Shown here: positions 34,388 to 41,711 of the stretch, one piece after another
Position numbering within the stretch: the stretch's first letter is position 1
How the letters are laid out: each line of letters opens with the position of its first letter
Made by a program: the position numbers and the translations under genes
Notes under the pieces: model-generated
Told to the model about the DNA's origin: nothing
Seen by the model: the letters and a program-made list of their open reading frames with translations, nothing else
The model's database searches: none
Assembly (NCBI GenBank): GCA_052388455.1
Contig: JBQTIA010000018.1
Coordinates: 1 to 52,429 of the forward strand
Reading direction: 5' to 3'
From: CAZSNH01 sp052388455
Lineage (GTDB): Bacteria > Pseudomonadota > Alphaproteobacteria > Rhizobiales > Hyphomicrobiaceae
Length of the DNA: 52,429 bases

Positions 34388-35083
34388 ATGCGGGTCCTGT
34401 TGATCGAGGACGACAGCGCTACGGCGCAGAGCATCGAGCTGATGCTTCAGTCCGAAGGTTTCAACGTCTACACCACCGATCTCGGCGAAGAAGGCGTCGA
34501 TCTCGGCAAGCTGTACGATTACGACATCATCCTTCTCGATCTGAACCTGCCCGACATGAGCGGCTACGAGGTCTTGAAGACGCTGCGCGTCGCCAAGGTC
34601 TCGACGCCGATCCTGATCCTGTCGGGGCTGGCGCAGATCGAGGACAAGGTGCGTGGCCTCGGCTTCGGCGCCGACGACTACATGACCAAGCCGTTCCACA
34701 AGGACGAGCTGGTCGCCAGAATTCACGCCATCGTGCGGCGCTCGAAAGGGCACGCACAGTCAGTCATCGAGACGGGCGACCTCAAGGTCAATCTCGATAC
34801 CAAGACCGTCGAGGTCAACGGCCAGCGCGTGCATCTCACCGGCAAGGAGTACCAGATGCTGGAGCTCCTCTCGCTGCGCAAGGGCACGACGCTGACCAAG
34901 GAAATGTTCCTCAATCATCTCTACGGCGGGATGGATGAGCCGGAGCTGAAGATCATCGACGTCTTCATCTGCAAGCTGCGTAAAAAGCTGCAGGCCGCGA
35001 CCGGCGGCCAGCACTACATCGAGACCGTCTGGGGTCGCGGCTACGTGCTGCGCAACCCCGGCGACGAGAACGTCGCGGCCTGA
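34388..35083 (+). CDS. ctrA: Response regulator CtrA, cell-cycle master regulator
   Basis: CtrA controls cell-cycle, division, flagellar and DNA-replication genes in alphaproteobacteria. The 231-residue protein starts MRVLLIEDDSATAQSIELML. The receiver domain has the phospho-acceptor Asp51 in DIILLDLNLPDMSGYEVL, the conserved Lys in DYMTKPF, and a linker near residue 120. The OmpR-type winged-helix domain has VHLTGKEYQMLELLSLRKG, MFLNHLYGGMDEPELKIIDV and YIETVWGRGYVLRNPGDE. The length and the near-invariant DNA-binding domain are typical. A strong terminator follows. SciP is encoded 2 kb upstream. Confidence 0.98.
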   Translation: MRVLLIEDDSATAQSIELMLQSEGFNVYTTDLGEEGVDLGKLYDYDIILLDLNLPDMSGYEVLKTLRVAKVSTPILILSGLAQIEDKVRGLGFGADDYMTKPFHKDELVARIHAIVRRSKGHAQSVIETGDLKVNLDTKTVEVNGQRVHLTGKEYQMLELLSLRKGTTLTKEMFLNHLYGGMDEPELKIIDVFICKLRKKLQAATGGQHYIETVWGRGYVLRNPGDENVAA

Positions 35084-35127
35084 AGCGTTTCCACGTCACT
35101 GCCTCTCCCATCTCTCTCCGACTTCAA

Positions 35128-35155
35128 TCGGGGGCCTCACCGGCCCCCGAATTTT
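35128..35155 (+). terminator. Rho-independent terminator of ctrA
   Basis: TCGGGGGCC (35128-35136) and GGCCCCCGA (35142-35150) form a perfect 9-bp GC-rich stem with a five-base loop, followed by ATTTTTG. It lies 45 bases after the ctrA stop. Confidence 0.92.
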
Positions 35156-35175
35156 TGTGGGGGGAGGGGACATGA

Positions 35176-35202
35176 CCCGAATTCGTCTTCTTCGAATTCG
35201 GG
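35176..35202. repeat. 10-bp perfect palindrome CCCGAATTCG / CGAATTCGGG
   Basis: Exact arms separated by TCTTCTT lie shortly after the ctrA terminator and about 150 bases from the tetR stop. It may be a second terminator-like hairpin for tetR, or part of a dispersed repeat. No T-run adjoins it on the minus strand. Confidence 0.5.
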
Positions 35203-35343
35203 ATCGTTTTCCCGTTCGGTACGTCGCCCAACACTTGGCCGCTCGAATCGGAGTTGCCGATTGACGTTGGGTCTCCTCGGGGCGGTGCCCACCCCTCGAT
35301 CGACGCCAACCTACGATCGCTTCCCCTTTGACCGACGTGCAAA

Positions 35344-35952
35344 TCACCCCGGCTCGCTCAATCCCCGCGCCGCTGCCCGCACGATGAAGCGGATCTCGGC
35401 TTCGACGGTGGCGGCGTCGAAGGCGCTCATGCGGTTGTCGAGGGCGAGCGAGAGGATGCCGTGCACGGCCGCGAAGAGCGCGCGGGCGGCGTGGCGGCGC
35501 TGATCCTTGCTCGCGATTTCGCCGGCGACCACCGCCTCGATCAAAGCGAGGAGGCGGCCTTGGTCGGCGCGGTAGCTTTCGAGGTCGGGCGCCGTGCCGG
35601 CGTGGCGGTGCTCGAACACGGCTCGCCATCGGCTCTGGTTGTCGAGCGCGAAGCGCATGTAGGCCAGCGCCAGCTCGGTCAGGCGGGCTTCGGTCGGCTG
35701 GCCGATGGTCGTCTCGAACGTTGCGGCCAGCGGGACGGCGAGGCAGTCGAGCGTCAGCCGGTTGACGGCGACGATCAGCCCGTCGAGGTCGCCGAAGATA
35801 TTGTAGAGCGTGCCGACCGAGCAGCCGGCCTCGGCGGCGATGGGGCGAGCCTGTAACCCGTCGAGTCCGCCGGCCTCGACCCGACGTTCGGCGATCCGCA
35901 GCAGGTCGGCCTTCAGTCGGTCCCGGTACACCGGCGCGTCGACGCGGGTCAT
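35344..35952 (-). CDS. TetR/AcrR family transcriptional regulator
   Basis: The 202-residue protein has an N-terminal TetR helix-turn-helix: LRIAERRVEAGGLDGLQARP, then IAAEAGCSVGTLYNIFGDLD, GLIVAVN (about residues 18-62). The C-terminal ligand domain with WRAVFEHRHAG and AARALFAAVHGILSLALDNR looks like the TetR_C_33/WHG type. It is divergent from pspA, and the 268-base gap holds three TGAA-type palindromes. It is therefore a probable autoregulator and regulator of pspA-yiaAB. The inducing signal is unknown. Confidence 0.9.
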   Translation of the reverse strand: MTRVDAPVYRDRLKADLLRIAERRVEAGGLDGLQARPIAAEAGCSVGTLYNIFGDLDGLIVAVNRLTLDCLAVPLAATFETTIGQPTEARLTELALAYMRFALDNQSRWRAVFEHRHAGTAPDLESYRADQGRLLALIEAVVAGEIASKDQRRHAARALFAAVHGILSLALDNRMSAFDAATVEAEIRFIVRAAARGLSEPG

Positions 35953-36097
35953 GGTCGTTCCCTCCGAATTCGAGCCCGCCGCCTGCGGCCGGCCCCTTCC
36001 GCCGTTCGTGCCAACCGCGTTCCGTCACGCCCCGGCACGCCCGAGCCAGCCTGCTCGGCGAGCGCTCAACCTCCAGTTAAGCATGATTCGGCGCCAC

Positions 36098-36112
36098 ATG
36101 AACCGAGTTCAT
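36098..36112. promoter_or_regulatory. Candidate TetR operator 1
   Basis: ATGAACCGAGTTCAT is a perfect palindrome of the form ATGAAC-N3-GTTCAT. It lies between the divergent tetR and pspA genes, 146 bases before the tetR start. Its core matches operator 3. Confidence 0.6.
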
Positions 36113-36121
36113 ATTCGATAT

Positions 36122-36138
36122 TGAACGATGATCATTCA
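36122..36138. promoter_or_regulatory. Candidate operator 2 (imperfect palindrome)
   Basis: TGAACGATGATCATTCA is a 17-base imperfect palindrome with TGAA/TTCA ends, lying between operators 1 and 3. The TGAAC half agrees with both neighbours; the spacing differs. Confidence 0.45.
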
Positions 36139-36155
36139 TGCGCTATGTTGGCTCG

Positions 36156-36170
36156 GTGAACATAGTTCAT
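36156..36170. promoter_or_regulatory. Candidate TetR operator 3
   Basis: GTGAACATAGTTCAT contains TGAAC-N3-GTTCA, the same 13-base layout as operator 1 and 58 bases from it. It lies about 50 bases before the pspA start, where a repressor would block transcription. Confidence 0.6.
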
Positions 36171-36220
36171 GCAATATCCAGACGACCCAATAGTCCAAGC
36201 AAAACGACAAAGGACACATC

Positions 36221-36937
36221 ATGCTGAAAACTCTCACCACGTTGCTGCGGGCTTCCGTGGTGGAGGCGGACGAGGCGCTATTCGACGCCAACGCCATCCG
36301 CCTGCTCGAGCAGAACCTGCGCGATGCCGCCGCCTCGCTCGAGCACGCCCGTCGCGAGTTGGCCTGCGCCATGGCGCATCTGACCTCCGAGGAGCGTGCG
36401 GTTGCCGCCCTCGACCAGCGCATCGACGAACTCGAGCAGGGCGGCCGCCAGGCGCTATCCGGCGGGCGCGAGGATCTGGCCGAAGAGGCGGCGACCGTCA
36501 TCGCGGCGGCCGAGGACGAACGGCGGGCGCGGCAGGCGGCGGCCGAGCGGTTCGCGGCCGACGTGCGCCGGCTCAAGGTGCTGGCCGAGGATGGTCGCCG
36601 CCGGCTGATGGATCTGCGGCGCGGTCTGGAACTGGCCCGGGCTCAGGATGCGCTGCGCCGGGCCGGCGCCAACGGCCGCCGCGCGCTCGCCGTCGGAACC
36701 GGAGCTTTGCGCGAGGCGGAAGGTACGCTGGCCCGCATCAAGGAGCAGCAGGCGCGCGACGAGGACGTTTCGGCGGCGCTCGACGAATTGGAGCGGCAGG
36801 CCGGAGCCCGTGATGTCGAAGAGCGTCTCGCTGCGGCGGGGTTCGGTGCCGCCGGTCTCACAAAGCCGTCCGACGTCATGGCCCGCATGCGTAAGGCGGC
36901 GGGCGGAAAACCCGAAGGACCGGTGACGGTCCGATGA
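36221..36937 (+). CDS. pspA: PspA/IM30 family protein
   Basis: PspA/IM30/Vipp1 proteins bind and remodel the inner membrane under stress (ESCRT-III-like). The 238-residue protein is a long coiled coil: MLKTLTTLLRASVVEADEAL, LLEQNLRDAAASLEHARREL, then repeated heptads rich in Ala, Arg and Glu, and a short C-terminal tail (SDVMARMRKAAGGKPEG). The length fits the family. It is divergent from tetR and followed by a YiaAB-type membrane protein on the same strand. The tetR palindromes suggest control by that regulator, not by a PspF-type activator. Confidence 0.85.
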   Translation: MLKTLTTLLRASVVEADEALFDANAIRLLEQNLRDAAASLEHARRELACAMAHLTSEERAVAALDQRIDELEQGGRQALSGGREDLAEEAATVIAAAEDERRARQAAAERFAADVRRLKVLAEDGRRRLMDLRRGLELARAQDALRRAGANGRRALAVGTGALREAEGTLARIKEQQARDEDVSAALDELERQAGARDVEERLAAAGFGAAGLTKPSDVMARMRKAAGGKPEGPVTVR

Positions 36938-37026
36938 CCAGTCACCGCCTGCCGCGCAGCTTCGCCGCCTCGGCTCAGGCCGATCGCACTCCCGAACCCC
37001 CATCGTTTTTCACGAGGATCGCCCCC

Positions 37027-37302
37027 ATGAACCCCACTCCCTCTCAAAGCACCGGCGCCTGGCTGACCTTCACCTATCTGTCGTTCGGAGCGTCGGTGTT
37101 CATGATGGGTCTCGGCATCTGGGCGATGCCCGCCGAGCTGTGGGTCAAGGGCTACCTGCTGATGGGCACCGTGTTCATGCTCGGCTCGACCTTCACCCTC
37201 GCCAAGACGGTGCGCGACGAGCACGAAGCCAAGCGTCTCGCCAATCGGATCGAGGATGCCAAGGCCGAGCGGCTGCTGATGGAAGTTGGCCGCGGCGCGT
37301 GA
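37027..37302 (+). CDS. YiaA/YiaB family inner membrane protein
   Basis: The 91-residue product has two transmembrane helices (WLTFTYLSFGASVFMMGLGI and GYLLMGTVFMLGSTFTLA) linked by a short polar turn. The conserved C-terminal stretch is KTVRDEHEAKRLANRIEDAK, then AERLLMEV. This is the YiaAB two-helix domain. I chose the ATG at 37027, preceded by GAGGAT; an ATG at 36934 overlapping the pspA stop would add 31 non-conserved residues. Its place after pspA suggests a role in membrane stress. Confidence 0.85.
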   Translation: MNPTPSQSTGAWLTFTYLSFGASVFMMGLGIWAMPAELWVKGYLLMGTVFMLGSTFTLAKTVRDEHEAKRLANRIEDAKAERLLMEVGRGA

Positions 37303-37620
37303 GCCGCAACGTGCCGGACCTCACGGCAAACACGCCTTGACGGGCAGGTGTGGAGTGTATGGGAGGCGACGCCGGCGGCTGGCCAGTTCCATTTCGAGTG
37401 CGCAGTCCCCGCTTTGCGTACAGCCCCTAGCACTGGAGGGGCACCGCGCACTGACCGCCGACGTCGCTGCCGCCTAATGTGTGGCCGTTGGTGGCGACAA
37501 CGAGGCAGATTCGAGGCGGCGGCCACGTTCTCCCAACGTGTGGCCAGTCGGCGACAATGCCGACCGTTCGGCTTGCGAAATTCCGCCGACGGCAGGCGTC
37601 AGCAGGGTGTCTCAAAAACA
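37303..37620. other. Non-coding region after yiaAB
   Basis: No gene is seen in these 318 bases. It contains an imperfect direct repeat, TGTGGCCGTTGGTGGCGACAA (37480-37500) and TGTGGCCAGTCGGCGACAA (37538-37556). The second copy overlaps a hairpin GGCCACGTT / AACGTGTGGCC. Confidence 0.4.
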
Positions 37621-37653
37621 ATTGCGGCGGCCGAGGTGCTCGGCCGCCGCAAT
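37621..37653 (-). terminator. Rho-independent terminator of pqqA
   Basis: ATTGCGGCGGCCGAG (37621-37635) and CTCGGCCGCCGCAAT (37639-37653) form a perfect 15-bp stem with a three-base loop. Read on the minus strand it is followed by TGTTTTTGAG. It lies 25 bases after the pqqA stop. Confidence 0.92.
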
Positions 37654-37678
37654 TCAATTCGATCAGATGGACCGGACG

Positions 37679-37768
37679 TTAGATGACGTCGATCTCAGCC
37701 GGCAGGTACGAGGTAACCTCGAGGCCGACTTCCTGCTCACGAACGGCGGGCTTGGTCCAGATCTTCAT
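37679..37768 (-). CDS. pqqA: PQQ precursor peptide PqqA (orphan)
   Basis: PqqA is the ribosomally made peptide from which pyrroloquinoline quinone is built; its Glu and Tyr side chains are cross-linked by PqqE. The 29-residue product starts MKIWTKPAVRE, then has GLEVTSYLPAEID. The key E-V-T-S-Y motif (Glu17, Tyr21) is present, and the AEID tail resembles the methylotroph-type PqqA. An AAGGAGAACGAAC leader before the ATG is a strong ribosome-binding site, and a strong terminator follows directly. No pqqB, C, D or E gene lies within the window, so this is a single-gene transcription unit. Confidence 0.93.
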   Translation of the reverse strand: MKIWTKPAVREQEVGLEVTSYLPAEIDVI

Positions 37769-37914
37769 GTTCGTTCTCCTTGGAGAGGTTTGAAACCACG
37801 TCTCTGATGGACGTGAGATAGCGCGGAGGGGCGATCAACACAAATCGCAATCGCGTGATCTCGGCATCAGAGTTCTTTATCGTGGCTTCAGCGGTTCTGA
37901 TCGCCAAATTCCGA

Positions 37915-38151
37915 TCAGGGAGCGGTCACCGACAGCACCAGGTAGCGGGGCCGATACTTGCGCGCCGTGATGGTGATGCGGGTGCCGACCTGCACCGGCG
38001 GCTGGCCCTGGCGCACGTGGAACAGCACGGCGAGGCCGCTGTCGGTGATCAGCTCGGCGGAAAACCGCCGCCATGCGCGCACCGTGCCGGAGAAGGTATG
38101 CGTTCCGGGCTCGAAAGGATCCGGATCATCCATTTTGTTTTCCATCGCCAT
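37915..38151 (-). CDS. Small protein of unknown function
   Basis: The 78-residue product is basic and probably cytoplasmic. It starts MAMENKMDDPDPFEPGTHTF and continues with a likely small beta fold (SGTVRAWRRFSAELITDSGL, AVLFHVRQG, GTRITITARKYRPRYLVLSV). The pattern is reminiscent of small OB-like or cold-shock-like domains, but RNP motifs are not evident. The start at 38151 follows GGAGGGAC. It is upstream of pqqA on the same strand, with a gap of nearly 150 bases. The terminator after pqqA would also stop any read-through. Confidence 0.6.
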   Translation of the reverse strand: MAMENKMDDPDPFEPGTHTFSGTVRAWRRFSAELITDSGLAVLFHVRQGQPPVQVGTRITITARKYRPRYLVLSVTAP

Positions 38152-38281
38152 GTCCCTCCACTTCAATCGATTGCGGTCGTTTGGCCGGCATGGGCCACCC
38201 GGTCCGAGCACCGTGGCATTTTAGCGTGAGTTGGGGCGCCAGAGGCAGTAGACCTCTGGGCTAGAGTTTACGGATTACCTT

Positions 38282-39910
38282 TCATCCCTTGCCCAGCACG
38301 CTGCGCCGCTTCATGGCCGCCACGAACCGCTGCAGCGTTTGGCTGTAGGCGCCGCGCGGGATCATGATCTCGATCAGCCGCCAGTGGTCCTTGTCGGCAT
38401 GGGCCGCCTCCAGGGCATCGGCCAGCTCGGAGCGCGTCGACACCCGCTGGCCGACCCCGCCGAGCGGCCCGGCAATCTCTGCGAACCGCCATTCCGTCAA
38501 GTCGTTGTAGCCGGTTCCGGATTGCAGCACCTTGAGCATTCCCCAGGCGGCATTGTTCATCACCAGCACGATGGGCTCGAGGCCGAGCCGGGCCGCGTTG
38601 CCGAGTTCCCAGCCGGTCATCTGGAAGGCGCCGTCGCCGACCATGATCAGCGTGCGACGGCCGCTGGCCGCTTCCATGCCCAGCCCCATCGGCACGCCCG
38701 GACCCATGGTGCCGTAATAGGCCGGCGCCACCAGCTCGGTGTAGACGATGTCCATGGCGGTGAAGAGGCAATCACCCATGTCGGCGGCGATCGGCATACG
38801 GCCGTGGCGCTCGAAAAGGTCGTTGACGGCGGCGGCAACATCGGCGGGCAAGATCTCCGCGTGATCGCGGATGGCGGTCGCCGGCGGCGGACGCGGCTTC
38901 GCGGTCCGCGGCTCGCCGAGGGGCCGCGCGAGATCGAGCAACTCGTCGACGTAAGCCGCGAGCGGCACGTCGGCGTAGGCGTGGTGCGTGATCCGGACCG
39001 TCCGATCTACGGCGTGGATGCTGCGGCGGCGGTCGATCAGCCGCTCGGAAACGCCGAAATTGGTGTCGCACAGGATGACGCCGAGCATGAGCAGGGCATC
39101 CGAGGACTCGATCGCCGTGCGCACTTCGTCATCGCCCGCGAGCCCCAGGTAGGTGCCGATGAACGGGGTGCCGGTGCCGGCCAGGATTCCGCGGGCCATG
39201 AAGGTGGTGGCCGTCGGGATGGCGAGCCGCCGCGCCAGCTTGGACACCTTGTCTTCGAGCCCGTAGCGGCGCGCCTCGACGCAGACGAGGAGTGCGGGCT
39301 CGCGGGCGGCGGCGAGCCGCTCGATGGTCTCTTCCGCGGCGGCCCGGACGGCTTCGGGATCGAAGACCGTCGGCGAGAACGCCGGCACCGGCGCGCATTC
39401 GGCATCGATCAGGTCGCGGGGAAACTCGATGTAGACGGGCCGCGACAGCTCGCGCGCCGCCGTCAGCACGCGGGCGATCTCGCCTGGAGCCGTGGCGGGA
39501 TCGTCGAGCACCGCCTGCGCGCACGTCACCTCGCGGAAAATGTTGAGCTGCGTGCCGAGGTGCTTCACCTGGTGGTGCAGCCCGAGCCCGAGCTGGCCCT
39601 CGTTGGCGCCCGGCGCACCCGAGACGAACACGACGGGGGACTTTTCCGCGTACGCCTGTGCGGCGGCATTGATGAGGTTCAGGCCGCCGGCGCCGTAGGT
39701 GACGGCCGCGACGGAGAGCGAGGAGCGGTAGCGCGCGGCGCTGTCGGCCGCGAATCCGACGGCCGGCTCGTGCGACAGCGTATAAAGCGGCAGAATGCCC
39801 GTTCGCTCGATCTCCCGGAACAGCGGCAGCGCGAAATCGCCGGGAATGCCGAAGATCTCGGCCGCGCCGTAGTCCTTGAGGGCTGAGAGCAAGGCATGGG
39901 CGAGCTTCAT
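38282..39910 (-). CDS. Indolepyruvate/phenylpyruvate decarboxylase (thiamine diphosphate enzyme)
   Basis: ThDP enzymes of this type decarboxylate aromatic 2-keto acids to aldehydes, for example in indole-3-acetate or phenylacetate formation. The 542-residue protein starts MKLAHALLSALKDYGAAEIF. It has the N-terminal ThDP Glu in LYTLSHEPAVGFAADSAARY, AVTYGAGGLNLINA, KSPVVFVSGAPGANEGQLG, the middle domain with VEARRYGLEDKVSKLARRL, and the C-terminal ThDP/Mg motif MVGDGAFQMTGWELGNAARL with the closing Asn in NNAAWG. The whole-length pattern closely follows Azospirillum-type IpdC/PPDC. The start at 39910 gives the canonical N-terminus. Substrate preference cannot be told from sequence alone. Confidence 0.88.
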   Translation of the reverse strand: MKLAHALLSALKDYGAAEIFGIPGDFALPLFREIERTGILPLYTLSHEPAVGFAADSAARYRSSLSVAAVTYGAGGLNLINAAAQAYAEKSPVVFVSGAPGANEGQLGLGLHHQVKHLGTQLNIFREVTCAQAVLDDPATAPGEIARVLTAARELSRPVYIEFPRDLIDAECAPVPAFSPTVFDPEAVRAAAEETIERLAAAREPALLVCVEARRYGLEDKVSKLARRLAIPTATTFMARGILAGTGTPFIGTYLGLAGDDEVRTAIESSDALLMLGVILCDTNFGVSERLIDRRRSIHAVDRTVRITHHAYADVPLAAYVDELLDLARPLGEPRTAKPRPPPATAIRDHAEILPADVAAAVNDLFERHGRMPIAADMGDCLFTAMDIVYTELVAPAYYGTMGPGVPMGLGMEAASGRRTLIMVGDGAFQMTGWELGNAARLGLEPIVLVMNNAAWGMLKVLQSGTGYNDLTEWRFAEIAGPLGGVGQRVSTRSELADALEAAHADKDHWRLIEIMIPRGAYSQTLQRFVAAMKRRSVLGKG

Positions 39911-40013
39911 GCGGGAAAATTCCGCGCCGGTCGTCTCGTCCGATCCCGATCGGCGGTCAAGCGAATGCACCCCTCTTGCGCCATCGGTCCATCCTTCGTC
40001 GGCCGTCCATCTC

Positions 40014-40400
40014 TCAGGTCAGTGTCAGCAGCTTGCCTTCGAGCTGCACGATGCAGCTGTCGATGTTGTGGGAGATGTCGTCCATCCGGCGCAGATCGTG
40101 GCCGATCACGTCGGGATCGCGCGACGCGACCGGCGTGCCGGCACTGAACATGCGACCGACGCGGCGGAGCGAGGCCACCACGCCTTTGGCTCGGGCAGCG
40201 CGTTCCCGCTCGCGTTCGGCCCGGGCATGCGCCGCCCTCGATGTGCGTTGTTCCTTGACCAGCCGCTTCTTGAGCAGCGCCAGCTCCTTTTTCTTGTGAC
40301 GAAGCTCCTTGATCGCCGCCTTGGCCTCTACGGCCGATCGCACCTCGACCAACACTTCCGTGCCCTCGATGCGGGCGTAGCGCATTGCGATCAGGTTCAT
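40014..40400 (-). CDS. Basic coiled-coil protein of unknown function
   Basis: The 128-residue product has a central charged helix (AIKELRHKKKELALLKKRLV, then EQRTSRAAHARAERERERAA) and is rich in Arg, Lys and Ala. N-terminal MNLIAMRYARIEGTEVLVEV looks like a short beta segment, and the C-terminus (DDISHNIDSCIVQLEGKLLT) is mixed. No family is recognised. The start could be 40400 or the ATG at 40385. It lies upstream of the keto-acid decarboxylase on the same strand, with a gap of 103 bases, so co-transcription is possible. Confidence 0.6.
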   Translation of the reverse strand: MNLIAMRYARIEGTEVLVEVRSAVEAKAAIKELRHKKKELALLKKRLVKEQRTSRAAHARAERERERAARAKGVVASLRRVGRMFSAGTPVASRDPDVIGHDLRRMDDISHNIDSCIVQLEGKLLTLT

Positions 40401-40583
40401 TCGAAGGTCCGGTCGTCGTTGCGAGGAGCCGAGGCTCCCCCATTTCGTATCGACTTATACCAGAGGCCGACGCGGCGTCAGCGGGTCACGCGCCAAAGGC
40501 CCGGTCCCACGGCAGGCGAGGCTGGTCCGGCCGTTTGAACTCCGCTAAGGCTGGCGCAACGTTGCACAAATCCCCGGAAACGC

Positions 40584-41237
40584 ATGACCAAGCCAGCACC
40601 CCTCACGACCCTCAAGGCCGCCATCATCCCCGTCACGCCGTTCCAGCAGAACTGCACTCTGCTGTGGAACAGCGAAACGAAGTCCGGCGCGGTCGTCGAT
40701 CCGGGCGGCGACCTCGATCGCATCGAGGCGGCGATTGCCGAGGTCGGCATGGTGCCCGAAAAAATCCTGCTGACGCACGGGCACATCGATCACGCGGCCG
40801 GGGCCGAGGACCTGCGCAAGTCGCTCGGTGTCGAAATCGAAGGTCCACACCCGGCCGACCGCTTTCTGCTCGACAACCTCGTAAAGCAGGGGGCGTCGTA
40901 CGGCATCCCGGCGAAGAACGTCGTGCCGGACCGCTGGCTGACGGACGGGGACACAGTGACGGTCGCCGGACACACCTTCGAAATCCTGCACTGCCCGGGC
41001 CATTCGCCGGGTTCGGTGGTGTTCGTCCACCGGGGGCAGAAGTTCATCCTGATGGGCGACGTGCTGTTCCGCGGATCGATCGGCCGCACCGACTTCCCCT
41101 ATGGCGATCACGAGGCGCTGATTTCGGCCATCACCGCGAAACTTCTCCCGCTCGGCGACGACTACATGTTCGTCTGCGGACACGGCCCCGGAAGCACGCT
41201 CGGCGTCGAGCGACGGACCAATCCGTTCCTGCAATAG
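40584..41237 (+). CDS. MBL-fold metallo-hydrolase (GloB-like)
   Basis: The 217-residue protein has the metallo-beta-lactamase fold. It has the metal motif LLTHGHIDHAAGAEDL, a second-ligand region EILHCPGHSPGSVVFVHRG, MGDVLFRGSIGRTDFPYGDH with the bridging Asp, and the final His in FVCGHGPGSTLGVERRTNPF. This combination and length match the glyoxalase-II-like subfamily (YcbL/GloC). It most probably hydrolyses S-lactoylglutathione-type or related thioesters; a true function is unproven. The start is ATG 40584. The dispersed repeat (copy B) follows its stop directly. Confidence 0.87.
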   Translation: MTKPAPLTTLKAAIIPVTPFQQNCTLLWNSETKSGAVVDPGGDLDRIEAAIAEVGMVPEKILLTHGHIDHAAGAEDLRKSLGVEIEGPHPADRFLLDNLVKQGASYGIPAKNVVPDRWLTDGDTVTVAGHTFEILHCPGHSPGSVVFVHRGQKFILMGDVLFRGSIGRTDFPYGDHEALISAITAKLLPLGDDYMFVCGHGPGSTLGVERRTNPFLQ

Positions 41238-41296
41238 ACCACGTTTCGCTACAGACCCTATCCGTCCGAAGCGTGAATCGTCGGCCTCATCAACAC
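41237..41296 (+). repeat. About 60-bp dispersed intergenic repeat, copy B
   Basis: This is the partner of the repeat at 23941-24000, in inverted orientation relative to it. Both lie just after stop codons of genes on opposite strands. Shared segments are CAGACCCTAT, GTCCGAAGCGTGAA and CTCATCAA. Sequence beyond the 60 bases is unrelated. Confidence 0.75.
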
Positions 41297-41310
41297 TCTT
41301 AAGATAAGTT

Positions 41311-41649
41311 CTAAAACCCGAAGTCGAGGCAGCCGAACACGCCGCATTCGTTCTGGAGCGCGCCGCCGCCCGCCACGCCGCCCTTCTTCTCCCAGAAGTC
41401 CACCGTTTCGACGCGCAGGGTTTCCGAGCAGCTCCGACGGCAGCCGACCCAGCTTCCGCCGGGCAGTTGCACTTCGAGACCGAAGCGGGCTTCCCGAATG
41501 GCGCCAGAGACGGTGCCGTTGCCGAACCGGCTTTCGGCCACGACGTAGCCTCTGGAGGTATCTTCCGACAGCCGGCGCGCCTCTGCCGATTGTCCGGCCA
41601 GCAGGACCAGGAGGCCAGCGATCAGGCTCCGCGGGAGTGTCATCGGCAT
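41311..41649 (-). CDS. Small exported Cys-containing protein of unknown function
   Basis: The 112-residue product has a signal peptide (MPMTLPRSLIAGLLVLLAGQ, then SAEA before RRLSED). The mature domain has VQLPGGSWVGCRRSCSETLR and VETVDFWEKKGG, and a C-terminus with two Cys (QNECGVFGCLDFGF). I do not recognise a family, although the GGSWVxCRxSCxxTLRxxTVDFW pattern recurs in exported alphaproteobacterial proteins. The start at 41649 has GAGGA six bases upstream. It follows another exported gene on the same strand by 62 bases, so the two may be co-transcribed. Confidence 0.65.
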   Translation of the reverse strand: MPMTLPRSLIAGLLVLLAGQSAEARRLSEDTSRGYVVAESRFGNGTVSGAIREARFGLEVQLPGGSWVGCRRSCSETLRVETVDFWEKKGGVAGGGALQNECGVFGCLDFGF

Positions 41650-41711
41650 CGTCAGTCCTCGCATCAGGGTCTCGGAGCTGCCTCGCGGCGCGATCGGACT
41701 CGCCGCTTCGT

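Noticed and set aside
38339..39886. Long plus-strand open frame antisense to the decarboxylase
   Set aside because: The decarboxylase has full-length family motifs; the antisense translation is His/Arg/Asp-rich with no domain.
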